This document shows, in pieces, positions 1 through 6,892 of a DNA stretch of 64,000 nucleotides. Below the pieces are notes generated by a model. It worked only from the letters and a program-made list of their open reading frames with translations, was not told the DNA's origin and did no database searches. The stretch is from a virus. The position numbers and the translations under genes were made by a program. Where the stretch lies: positions 1 through 64,000 of IMG/VR virus record IMGVR_UViG_3300032313_001158; one strand, given 5' to 3'. Position 1 is the first letter of the stretch; the number at the start of each line of letters is the position of its first letter.

Positions 1-8
1 CAACCCAT

Positions 9-338
9 TTATTTTTTGGGAATACGATAAATGATACCTTGAGCAGTTGCACGTTTAACAACACCAGCAGCAGCCCAATCAGCTTCTATTGCTGCAAGAT
101 TGCGACGGTCGCGCACAGTAGGGCGATCCACCTTGATTGCAATAAAACGATCGCGATAATTGAGATGAAAGGCTCTTGCAGAATAAACAAGTTCTAGTGC
201 TAACTTCATGCGCTCTGCACGGGTTTTTTGCTGCTCGGTATAATGAGTGCTGGCAGCATAACTACGCTGGGCAGCATCGCGGGCAGCGGCGTATGCGTAA
301 AATCCTGCGTTTTTGGTATCAAGTTCACGTTCTTGCAT
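9..338 (-). CDS. Small basic early protein, unknown function
   Basis: A 109-residue Ala/Arg-rich protein of unknown function. The N-terminal half is rich in alanine, tyrosine and arginine and looks helical. The C-terminal half contains a DRPTVRDRRNL stretch and ends IIYRIPKK. The ATG at 338 was chosen because AAGGAG lies seven bases upstream; an in-frame longer reading to 416 would run through the promoter at 369-397. It is the last gene seen behind that early promoter, and its 5' leader matches those of the other early operons. No catalytic motif or membrane segment is visible. Confidence 0.75.
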   Translation of the reverse strand: MQERELDTKNAGFYAYAAARDAAQRSYAASTHYTEQQKTRAERMKLALELVYSARAFHLNYRDRFIAIKVDRPTVRDRRNLAAIEADWAAAGVVKRATAQGIIYRIPKK

Positions 339-368
339 TTTGGACTCCTTGTTAGTTACTATACTGCT

Positions 369-397
369 ATTATAGCAAAATGAGCCATTTGGGTCAA
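369..397 (-). promoter_or_regulatory. Early sigma70 promoter P1
   Basis: On the minus strand TTGACC (392-397) is followed by exactly 17 bases and TATAAT (369-374). The spacer ends CATTTTGC, as in six sister promoters in this window. The leader has AGTAACTAA then AAGGAG before the gene at 338. Confidence 0.85.
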
Positions 398-446
398 CCA
401 AAAGAAAATGTTGCAAACGAGCAACAAAAGTTGCTGATCAAGCAAG

Positions 447-650
447 TTATCGAGACAACATACGAGTTAGTTCTGCATGTAGCAGATTCATTTCCTCTTG
501 GTCAACATAGTAATCAGTCAGCGGATCCCAATACTGGCCTTCTTTTGGATCATAGTACAGTACACGACCGGTAGCATAGAAGAACGGACCTTCTAATCCT
601 TTACGCGGCTGCCATTTTGCATCACGCTCGCCTAGTACAGCATATCCCAT
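447..650 (-). CDS. Small conserved phage protein, unknown function
   Basis: A 67-residue protein beginning MGYAVLGERD and rich in Tyr, Trp and acidic residues in the middle (YYDPKEGQYWDPLTDYY). The C-terminal 20 residues are predicted helical. The start has a good ribosome binding site (CAAGGAGACT). It sits between promoter P1 and the gene ending at 666, with only 15 bases to that upstream gene, so it is probably the last gene of the operon started by P2. Function unknown. Confidence 0.7.
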   Translation of the reverse strand: MGYAVLGERDAKWQPRKGLEGPFFYATGRVLYYDPKEGQYWDPLTDYYVDQEEMNLLHAELTRMLSR

Positions 651-665
651 AACAGTCTCCTTGAT

Positions 666-1007
666 TTAGTCTAAGCGACTACCTGCGTATGCTTCAAAGC
701 CGTATCGACGGAACACATCAGCCGCGGCCCTAGCACCCGTTTCTAGTGTATCAATATTCTGTACCGGATATCCTGCTGGATTCCACAGTTGAAATGTCTT
801 GGTGTAGTCTTGACGCACACCAGCTGCCTTTAGCATACGACCGATCTTGGTGTTGCCTTTGACCTTATAGATATTGATCCATGCAAAGCCACAGGCATAC
901 TGGTCTACACCACCCAACTTAACTCGGAAAAATTCATCAGAGGCCGCATAAGCAGCATCTCTGGCTTCACGCACAATAGCGTTGACTTGTTCTTGTGTAA
1001 AGTCCAT
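666..1007 (-). CDS. Conserved phage protein (CGFAW / SRLD family)
   Basis: A 113-residue cytosolic protein. I recognise the general layout from many phages: an N-terminal helix rich in alanine and acidic residues, a CGFAWINIY strand, a WNP motif near the middle and a C-terminal helix ending in AGSRLD. Function is not established. The ATG at 1007 is used because the upstream gene stops at 1009 and GGAG lies just upstream, giving tight coupling; a longer reading to 1061 would overlap that gene without a reason. Confidence 0.75.
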   Translation of the reverse strand: MDFTQEQVNAIVREARDAAYAASDEFFRVKLGGVDQYACGFAWINIYKVKGNTKIGRMLKAAGVRQDYTKTFQLWNPAGYPVQNIDTLETGARAAADVFRRYGFEAYAGSRLD

Positions 1008-1008
1008 A

Positions 1009-1308
1009 TTACATGCTCCAATAAGTTTCGCTCGAAGGAGAACAGAAGCTGGGTGTATCATAACGCTCTTGGAACTCCTTGCCTGACATCATGTTCTTGC
1101 GGGTTACAAAAGTCTCAGACACTTTGGCAAAGTAGCCCTTGGCGCGATATTCTTCAGCCACAGTGTTAATAAAATCCCGGGTAACCGGTGCAAAGTCCTT
1201 GACTTCTACAAAACGCATGCCTACTCGATTACGGCCATAACGTTCGTCTTTTTTAATACGCTTGTCTGCTTTGTACAGTTCAACGGTGTATGCGGTAAGT
1301 TTTGACAT
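1009..1308 (-). CDS. Small conserved early phage protein
   Basis: A 99-residue basic protein. The N-terminal half (YTVELYKADKRIKKDERYG) and the C-terminal tail (ERYDTPSFCSPSSETYWSM) resemble a small-protein family common in T4-like phages of aquatic bacteria; no function is known. It is the first gene behind promoter P2, with a strong binding site AAGGAGCG in a leader nearly identical to that at 42951. Its stop abuts the start of the next gene, so the two are translationally coupled. Confidence 0.8.
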   Translation of the reverse strand: MSKLTAYTVELYKADKRIKKDERYGRNRVGMRFVEVKDFAPVTRDFINTVAEEYRAKGYFAKVSETFVTRKNMMSGKEFQERYDTPSFCSPSSETYWSM

Positions 1309-1340
1309 TTGATACGCTCCTTATTAGTTACTATACCAAT

Positions 1341-1369
1341 ATTGTAGCAAAATGGGTCTTTATGGTCTA
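1341..1369 (-). promoter_or_regulatory. Early sigma70 promoter P2
   Basis: TAGACC (1364-1369), 17-base spacer ending in CATTTTGC, then TACAAT (1341-1346) on the minus strand. It drives the genes from 1308 down to about 447. The leader carries AGTAACTAATAAGGAGCG. Confidence 0.8.
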
Positions 1370-1405
1370 CCGCTTTATTTTTGTTGTTATAATTGCAACT
1401 GTTGC

Positions 1406-1690
1406 TTATTCTGCAACAGACAGCATACTAGCAGGAACATTCCAGGTAGTAAAACCTTCACGTACCTTGACGTTTTTAATGTTAATTTTAACAACATTGC
1501 CCTGATGTGTGCGACCCGAGCGCGGATTTACAAATTTAACAACATCGCCCAGCATAATGGCTCGTTTGGTTTCGCGAGCAATTTGGGTGCGACGATACTT
1601 AACAGCGGCAGCGATGCTTTCCAGTTGCTCATTTGTAAACGAGCCAAACATGATTGCGGAATTAACATCCTGGATAGATAATTGTGACAT
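1406..1690 (-). CDS. Small protein with KOW-like beta domain
   Basis: A 94-residue protein. Residues 1-45 form helices (QLSIQDVNSAI, LESIAAAVKYRRTQIA). Residues 46-90 read as a small beta barrel of the KOW/SH3-like kind: GDVVKFVNPRSGRTHQGNVVKI followed by NVKVREG and WNVPASML. Such domains usually bind RNA or protein; the role here is unknown. It lies alone behind promoter P3, with AGGAG before the start. Confidence 0.75.
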   Translation of the reverse strand: MSQLSIQDVNSAIMFGSFTNEQLESIAAAVKYRRTQIARETKRAIMLGDVVKFVNPRSGRTHQGNVVKINIKNVKVREGFTTWNVPASMLSVAE

Positions 1691-1720
1691 TGTCGACTCC
1701 TAGTTAGTTACTGTTCTAAG

Positions 1721-1749
1721 AGTATAGCAAAATGGGCTATTTAGGTCAA
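1721..1749 (-). promoter_or_regulatory. Early sigma70 promoter P3
   Basis: TTGACC (1744-1749), 17 bases, TATACT (1721-1726) on the minus strand, with the CATTTTGC end of the spacer and the AGTAACTAA leader shared with P1, P2 and P6. Confidence 0.8.
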
Positions 1750-1756
1750 TGGTTGT

Positions 1757-2125
1757 TTAAATTGCAATTTTTTTCTGGGCACCGCGTTTCATTTCACCGC
1801 GGATTACGGTTGCTGCTACCAGTACACCATTGCTTTTGATAAATGGAACGGTAATGTCAGTTTCCAAATCTACTACTTGTATAGAGGATCCTTCGGGCAG
1901 TTCTTGCAGAACCAACTGTTTCTTAAGTAACAATTTGGAAAAGAAATCAACCACTTCACCTAGACCAATAGGTTCTTGATTTCTAGTGTCATTGATTCTG
2001 TCAACGAAATGTGTGGTGACTTTTACAGGTATGCCAGCTGGTTGGAATCTGGTATTGAGAGCATCGGTATAATGCCTGGCTAATTGGCTATTAGTTTCTT
2101 CGATTAAAAATTCTGTTAGTCTCAT
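1757..2125 (-). CDS. Virion-associated protein with head-targeting-like N-terminus
   Basis: A 122-residue protein starting MRLTEFLIEE, which looks like the T4 capsid targeting peptide with an LIE cleavage motif. The rest matches a family I have seen in T4-like phages: a FVDRINDTRN helix, then EVVDFFSKLL, then VDLETDITVPF and a final TVIRGEMK segment. That fold resembles small toxin/nuclease-like proteins, but no catalytic residues can be assigned. Seen: N-terminal motif and family pattern. Inferred: packaging into the head. Confidence 0.65.
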   Translation of the reverse strand: MRLTEFLIEETNSQLARHYTDALNTRFQPAGIPVKVTTHFVDRINDTRNQEPIGLGEVVDFFSKLLLKKQLVLQELPEGSSIQVVDLETDITVPFIKSNGVLVAATVIRGEMKRGAQKKIAI

Positions 2126-2135
2126 TTGTGATCAT

Positions 2136-2924
2136 TTACACTAGTAAAGCAAAAGTTCCCGAGGTGGTAAATGTATGCACAACGTATCCTGGTCTTGACA
2201 AGGTACTTATTGTTCCGCCAGTGGCTCTAGCCACGGTTCCTGGATAAGCAACAATCACAACACCTCTACCACCAGAACCGGCCGTTGCACCAGCTGGACC
2301 ACCGCCTCCACCGCCTCCAAGTCCGTTCGTTCCTGCAGTTCCGTTACCGGCACTTCCCCCGGCTCCGCCACCGCCTAGACCGCCACTGCCGCCACCAAAA
2401 GAGTTCAAACTAGCGCCGCCACCGCCACCGGCATAGTATGTAGCAGTTCCGGTAATACTATATAGTAAACCAATACCACCGGCACCACCATTGCCTCCGG
2501 CAGCTGCACCATTTGCACCAGCTCCGCCGCCACCGCCACCTGGGGTGTATGCTCCGCCATTGGCACTACCTCCGTTGTTACCTTGTGTGGGTGCAGTGCT
2601 GGACTGACCGCTGGGATAGTTTGTACTGTTACCACCGCCACCTGATCCAGCTGCACCACCGGCCACTCTATTACCACCTCCAACAGCAGTGTAACCAAAT
2701 CCAGTTGTGTCCTGCCCCCTGGTGTTTTGTGCACCGCCATTGCCAACTGTGATTGAGTAGGATCCAGTGCCAAGAGAAATAGTTGGGAAATATAACAAAC
2801 CACCAGCGCCACCGCCACCACCACCGTCGTCACCTGAGCGGCCACCACCACCGCCGCCAGCAACTAATAATATTTCTGCTGACAGTGCCGGCGAGCCAGC
2901 AAAAAGCAATGATACCATTGTCAT
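2136..2924 (-). CDS. Glycine-rich tail tip / adhesin protein
   Basis: A 262-residue protein dominated by runs of glycine (GGGGGG, GGAGG, GGSGG blocks) from residue 22 to about 215, with a C-terminal beta section that ends TFTTSGTFALLV. This is the composition of the polyglycine-sandwich tip domains found at the ends of phage fibres, where they determine receptor binding. It starts one base after the stop of the 648-aa fibre gene (TAATATG), so it is coupled to it and probably assembles on its tip. There is no separate ribosome binding site. Confidence 0.8.
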   Translation of the reverse strand: MTMVSLLFAGSPALSAEILLVAGGGGGGRSGDDGGGGGGAGGLLYFPTISLGTGSYSITVGNGGAQNTRGQDTTGFGYTAVGGGNRVAGGAAGSGGGGNSTNYPSGQSSTAPTQGNNGGSANGGAYTPGGGGGGAGANGAAAGGNGGAGGIGLLYSITGTATYYAGGGGGASLNSFGGGSGGLGGGGAGGSAGNGTAGTNGLGGGGGGGPAGATAGSGGRGVVIVAYPGTVARATGGTISTLSRPGYVVHTFTTSGTFALLV

Positions 2925-2925
2925 A

Positions 2926-4872
2926 TTAGGTTAATCCGGCTCCGGTAATAACAAATTGATTGCTGGCAATACATAATATGGTGCAAAGTCCATATCCAGC
3001 AAGTGTACGACTGCCCGTTAAACCAGTGACCACTTGCCGCATGGTAACACTGGTTCCTTGTGTAATTGTTTGACTTGAACTGGAGTTGTTATAAATTGTT
3101 ACAGATTGCCCTGCACTAAACACTCCAGAATTTAGCGTAACTCCACCCGAAGTAATAGAAATTACCTGTCCAGAATCTGATACTAAAAGGCTATAACTTG
3201 ATCCTTTACTTTGCACCGGCAAATTACGAAGATTACCAACACTGTCGGCCACACTGGTCATGCCAGACATTGTACCGCCAGTGATAGTTACATTATTGTC
3301 GTTCTGAATTGACAGGTTGCCTAAACTACCAGTAACTGCGGTTACAAAAGCAGTTGTTGCTACCGCAGTATTTGATGTACCAGTTGGCATGGTCAAGGTA
3401 GTTACAATTCCGCCTACACTTAGATTGCCGGCTATGCCTGCACCGCCCGACAATACCATTGCTCCTGTAGTAGTTGACCGACTGGCAGTGGTTGCTGTTG
3501 ATAATAGGTTACCAGCGACATGTATGTTTGCACCTATAGTTGCTTGTCCGCTCGTTGAGCTATTACCGCTGATAACAACATTACTACCAATTGTGGCTGT
3601 TGTACCAACGGTTAACGCACCAGACAATGCAGCAGACCGAGTGTGTATGGTGTTAAATCGCATACCAGAACTGCCGATGTTTGAACTAATATTAGCAGTT
3701 GGAATTATATCTGCACCAAGATACATGGTTGCTACATTGCTTAAAGTAGAAAATGTATTAGCCGCGTTTATATTTCCTACCAATATACTTTCAGAAAAAA
3801 TATTGGTCCAACGATTGGTGGTGTTCCCTAGAGTGTAAGTTAAATTTGCACTGGGTGTCACATCCCCGAAGAAATTGGCTGTGCCGTTTACTGACCCAGA
3901 TAATGTATCAACATAATTTTTTGTGGCCACAGATAAAGCAGGCGATGATGCTATAGGGTGACTGTAGACTTCAGCTAATCCGGTGGTAGAATTTCCTCGC
4001 AAGAAAGCAGTTTGTAGACCTCCAGATTTAACACTGAGAACAAGGTCTCTATTATTAGTCTGATTTCTTAAAGTGACTACACCGCTGCTAACTGATCCAA
4101 CGAAGTCACTTGCAGCGCCAAATGTGATGCCGCCATCATTGGTCAATGATAACGAGCCATTTACAGTGCCAGACTGATCATTTCGTAAAAAACTAGCTCC
4201 AGCAACGGCTACACCACTCACATACAAACTGCTGGCAACTTCGCTGTTGCCCCAAAATGTGTGTCCTAGTGTGCTGTTGAGATTTAGTCCTTTTTTGATA
4301 GTAGCAAATCCAGATATGTCTGAAGCAAATGGACCATCCTTGCTCCAAATTCCTACCAAAATATCGTTAATAAGAAATTTGATCACCACAAAAGTTGTGC
4401 TGGGTGGTGCGTCAGTAATAACGTCAGGTATGGCTCCTGAATTACCAGTAGCTGTTCTACTCAATGGGCCAATAAGTTGCCAAACTGTACCGTTATATAG
4501 TTTTAATTGGCCGTTGGTGGTATCATACCACTGCTCACCTGTGTAAGCATTCAATGGGGTGCTGGCACTCAATGTCATTCCAGCAACAGTTTTCCAAATA
4601 GCACTAGCTGTGCCTTTGGTGGTAGCTATATTTACATTTAATAATTTTGTTGTGCTATTGAACCAAAGTTGTCCAGGAACAGGTGCAGTGGGTGCTGTGC
4701 CAAGTGCAAAGTTTTCCATTAATCTTACTACATTTTGATTTAGAAAAAGCCCGTATCCTTTGTAGTTTTTTCCTACCAAAGTGAGGCTTGAGTTTGTACT
4801 GTCTGTGGTATTATCTAATAATCCACCTGCAATTAATTCTGTTCCGTTGGTTAATGTTATATTATATGCCAT
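2926..4872 (-). CDS. Long tail fibre / virion structural protein
   Basis: A 648-residue protein rich in Thr, Ser, Asn and Gly with short beta repeats (for example SLTNDGG, GNLSVGG, ATIGANIHVAGN). The first 90 residues (AYNITLTNGTELIAG, then PVPGQLWFNSTT) resemble the N-terminal attachment part of fibres in T4-like aquatic phages. Later residues contain TTAFVTAVTG and YVDTLSG fibre signatures. It is preceded by a late promoter and AGGAAC, and followed by the coupled glycine-rich tip gene. Exact fibre type (tail versus other appendage) cannot be decided. Confidence 0.8.
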   Translation of the reverse strand: MAYNITLTNGTELIAGGLLDNTTDSTNSSLTLVGKNYKGYGLFLNQNVVRLMENFALGTAPTAPVPGQLWFNSTTKLLNVNIATTKGTASAIWKTVAGMTLSASTPLNAYTGEQWYDTTNGQLKLYNGTVWQLIGPLSRTATGNSGAIPDVITDAPPSTTFVVIKFLINDILVGIWSKDGPFASDISGFATIKKGLNLNSTLGHTFWGNSEVASSLYVSGVAVAGASFLRNDQSGTVNGSLSLTNDGGITFGAASDFVGSVSSGVVTLRNQTNNRDLVLSVKSGGLQTAFLRGNSTTGLAEVYSHPIASSPALSVATKNYVDTLSGSVNGTANFFGDVTPSANLTYTLGNTTNRWTNIFSESILVGNINAANTFSTLSNVATMYLGADIIPTANISSNIGSSGMRFNTIHTRSAALSGALTVGTTATIGSNVVISGNSSTSGQATIGANIHVAGNLLSTATTASRSTTTGAMVLSGGAGIAGNLSVGGIVTTLTMPTGTSNTAVATTAFVTAVTGSLGNLSIQNDNNVTITGGTMSGMTSVADSVGNLRNLPVQSKGSSYSLLVSDSGQVISITSGGVTLNSGVFSAGQSVTIYNNSSSSQTITQGTSVTMRQVVTGLTGSRTLAGYGLCTILCIASNQFVITGAGLT

Positions 4873-4891
4873 TTTCTGTTCCTATACCCTG

Positions 4892-4899
4892 TATTTATG
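4892..4899 (-). promoter_or_regulatory. T4-type late promoter
   Basis: CATAAATA on the minus strand, 20 bases upstream of the fibre gene start at 4872, leaving a short leader with AGGAAC. Confidence 0.7.
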
Positions 4900-4925
4900 C
4901 TATTTTTACGGGGTAGTATTTGATA

Positions 4926-5603
4926 CTATTTTTGGCGCCCTGACTTCATGTTAGCACACCAGTGATACATTTTGGCTCGTTCACCACCGGCGTTCTTGGC
5001 ACGAGCACGTAAATCAGTGACTGACCCGTTGCAACTGGCACCCGAGCGTTTTACACGACCAGGGCGACTTCGGCCTTTAACTTTACCGTCTGCAAAGTTT
5101 TCCCATACATTCTGTTCAGGACGATGTTTGCCCCAGAAGCCAGCCCCTGCATCTGTTTGCTGACCACTACGGCGTATCTTGTAGCCTTTGCTTTTAACAT
5201 AGTCATACATGGCAGCAGCAATACCTTGTCCTTGGAAGCGTTCATCCACTTCTAAATCTTGTGGCATCAAGTATCCGCCTTCGTCTACAAACAACACATG
5301 ACCTAGTTCACGACCATTGGCTATGGCTCTAACCATGATTTCATCGCCTTCTATGTCCATGTCAATATCTATACCACCGAATGAATCTTCTGTTACTTTT
5401 ATTTGTTCTTGATCTTTGATCCACTCGTCCGGAGTCATTCCGTGTTTTTCAACAAAACGATCATGTAATTGTTTTGGGGTAATGTCTTGCTCTTTAGCAA
5501 TTGTCTGCATCATATGATCTATTGCATCGTAGCTGTGTGGGTTTTTTAGATCTTTTTCTAAATCTTTAACAGCATCCTCGTTTAAAAATTCACTTGCTCT
5601 CAT
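4926..5603 (-). CDS. Putative head-packaged GNAT acetyltransferase
   Basis: A 225-residue protein in three parts. Residues 1-10 (MRASEFLNED) look like a T4 capsid targeting peptide with an LNE cleavage site. Residues about 75-165 match the GNAT fold, with the acetyl-CoA loop in LEVDERFQGQGIAAAMY. The C-terminal 50 residues are basic (KRSGASCNGSVTDLR, then MYHWCANMKSGRQK), a tail seen on other phage proteins and possibly metal- or nucleic-acid-binding. It is the last gene of a five-gene operon and overlaps the preceding gene (TAATG). The acetyl acceptor is unknown. Confidence 0.65.
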   Translation of the reverse strand: MRASEFLNEDAVKDLEKDLKNPHSYDAIDHMMQTIAKEQDITPKQLHDRFVEKHGMTPDEWIKDQEQIKVTEDSFGGIDIDMDIEGDEIMVRAIANGRELGHVLFVDEGGYLMPQDLEVDERFQGQGIAAAMYDYVKSKGYKIRRSGQQTDAGAGFWGKHRPEQNVWENFADGKVKGRSRPGRVKRSGASCNGSVTDLRARAKNAGGERAKMYHWCANMKSGRQK

Positions 5604-6892
5604 TATGAGCCTAACCGATCCATCCAGTGTACAAAAGGATCATTAACTACAATAGTGCCATCAGGTCGTTGCATATAATTACTACTGTGTAAATCAAGTG
5701 AATATCCGTGTTTCCTACCAAACGTATGAACAGTATGCACTGTTTTCAATAATCTTTCGGCACTTTGTCTACCGCCTAGATATCTTACAACTGCTTCAGC
5801 ATCTGTACCCAATTTACTAAATATCTGATCAAAATCTTTCTTGCCAATTTGATCAGTGAATTGATCTATGTAATGAACAATGCGTCTGAGATCAGGCGAT
5901 AATTCTTGCAATGCTTCCATTCGGGCCTGAATATAGTTCTTGCCTTGGAATTCAAAACTTTCAAATCCCGAAAAACGTGGTAGGCTAGGATTGTTTTTAT
6001 TGGCATTGCAATAATTAATCCAATCAATGAACATGCGTTGGTCGGGACTAAAATTTTCTCTATTTCCCGGGCGATAACCAAATACAAGTAATACTTGCCC
6101 TGTATCGGGCTCGAGCCATGCTTGTTTATCAATACCACTACCAAGATATTGGTAGCCTTTGTCCCGTAATACTTTTCTTATGCCGCCGTGGACCTTGCCG
6201 GCCATTTCAGTTACTTCATTATTACGACTAGGGCCGTAGATAAATGCCGATGGATTTAGTCCAAACTTGGCAGCAACTTTTTCAATGAAAGCATGGACTA
6301 TACTGTTAGGAATACGTTCAGCCACTTTCTTTTGAATTATTTGATCGTAGTGTTTACCTTTGAGATAAACGTCAACTAATTCTCTGTCACTGATGATTTT
6401 ACCTTCTTCAATATCGGCATCTTCTTCAAATTGTTTTGAATAACCTACATTAAATTGTGGGTCGGCGCCGGCCCATGTTCCTTTACTGACACCTGCATTG
6501 AATCCACCTTTTTGGTAGTTTAGGCCATAACTTTGAATTCCTTGGTCTTTTTGTCCTGCTGCATTTAACGATACAGAACTATCATTTCCTACTGGTATAT
6601 TATAAGACCCCGACACCGCACCTCGATCACCCAAATATAAACTAGCAGGACCTTTGGCTATGTTTACACCTCGTTGTGGCATAAATGTAGCACTAGCACC
6701 AGGTTGGTCTGCTGCTATAGATAGATTTAAGCCGCCTGGCAAGTTTCCTGATGCTCGTTGATACCCTTGACCAGCATCCACCCCAATTTCTTGATGCCAA
6801 TTTGGTTCAAATTCAGTTCCGCCGCCGGACCAAGTGTCTTTGCCCAAGTCAGGAAGTTCACTGTCGTCTTTTAAAAACTCGTATGCTCTCAT
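5603..6892 (-). CDS. Putative head-packaged protein with kinase-like C-terminal domain
   Basis: A 429-residue protein. Residues 1-10 (MRAYEFLKDD) fit the head-targeting pattern. Residues about 40-155 are Gly/Ser-rich beta repeats (SYNIPVGNDSSVSLNAAG and similar). From about 215 a protein-kinase-like fold can be read: a glycine-rich loop GSGIDKQAW, and a catalytic-loop-like LDLHSSNYMQRPDG followed by VVNDP in the place of DFG. The usual lysine of strand 3 is not obvious, so activity is uncertain. It overlaps both neighbours in the operon by 1-4 bases. Role unknown. Confidence 0.6.
   Translation of the reverse strand: MRAYEFLKDDSELPDLGKDTWSGGGTEFEPNWHQEIGVDAGQGYQRASGNLPGGLNLSIAADQPGASATFMPQRGVNIAKGPASLYLGDRGAVSGSYNIPVGNDSSVSLNAAGQKDQGIQSYGLNYQKGGFNAGVSKGTWAGADPQFNVGYSKQFEEDADIEEGKIISDRELVDVYLKGKHYDQIIQKKVAERIPNSIVHAFIEKVAAKFGLNPSAFIYGPSRNNEVTEMAGKVHGGIRKVLRDKGYQYLGSGIDKQAWLEPDTGQVLLVFGYRPGNRENFSPDQRMFIDWINYCNANKNNPSLPRFSGFESFEFQGKNYIQARMEALQELSPDLRRIVHYIDQFTDQIGKKDFDQIFSKLGTDAEAVVRYLGGRQSAERLLKTVHTVHTFGRKHGYSLDLHSSNYMQRPDGTIVVNDPFVHWMDRLGS

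Noticed and set aside
380-574. Plus-strand frame starting in promoter P1
   Set aside because: The frame begins within the minus-strand promoter spacer and opposes a real gene; the recurring ATG there is only the complement of CATTTTGC.
2136-2170. Possible Sec signal at the start of the glycine-rich protein (MTMVSLLFAGSPALSAE)
   Set aside because: It looks like a signal peptide, but the gene is coupled to a tail fibre and the following sequence is a known tip composition; the hydrophobic start more likely belongs to the fold.
2405-2863. Long open frames on both strands across the glycine-rich gene
   Set aside because: They are shadows of the GGN/GGT codon bias of the glycine-rich tip protein; no ribosome binding site, no plausible protein.
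3317-3838. A 173-codon plus-strand frame opposite the 648-aa fibre
   Set aside because: Antisense shadow of a repetitive beta gene; no ribosome binding site and low-complexity valine/proline composition.
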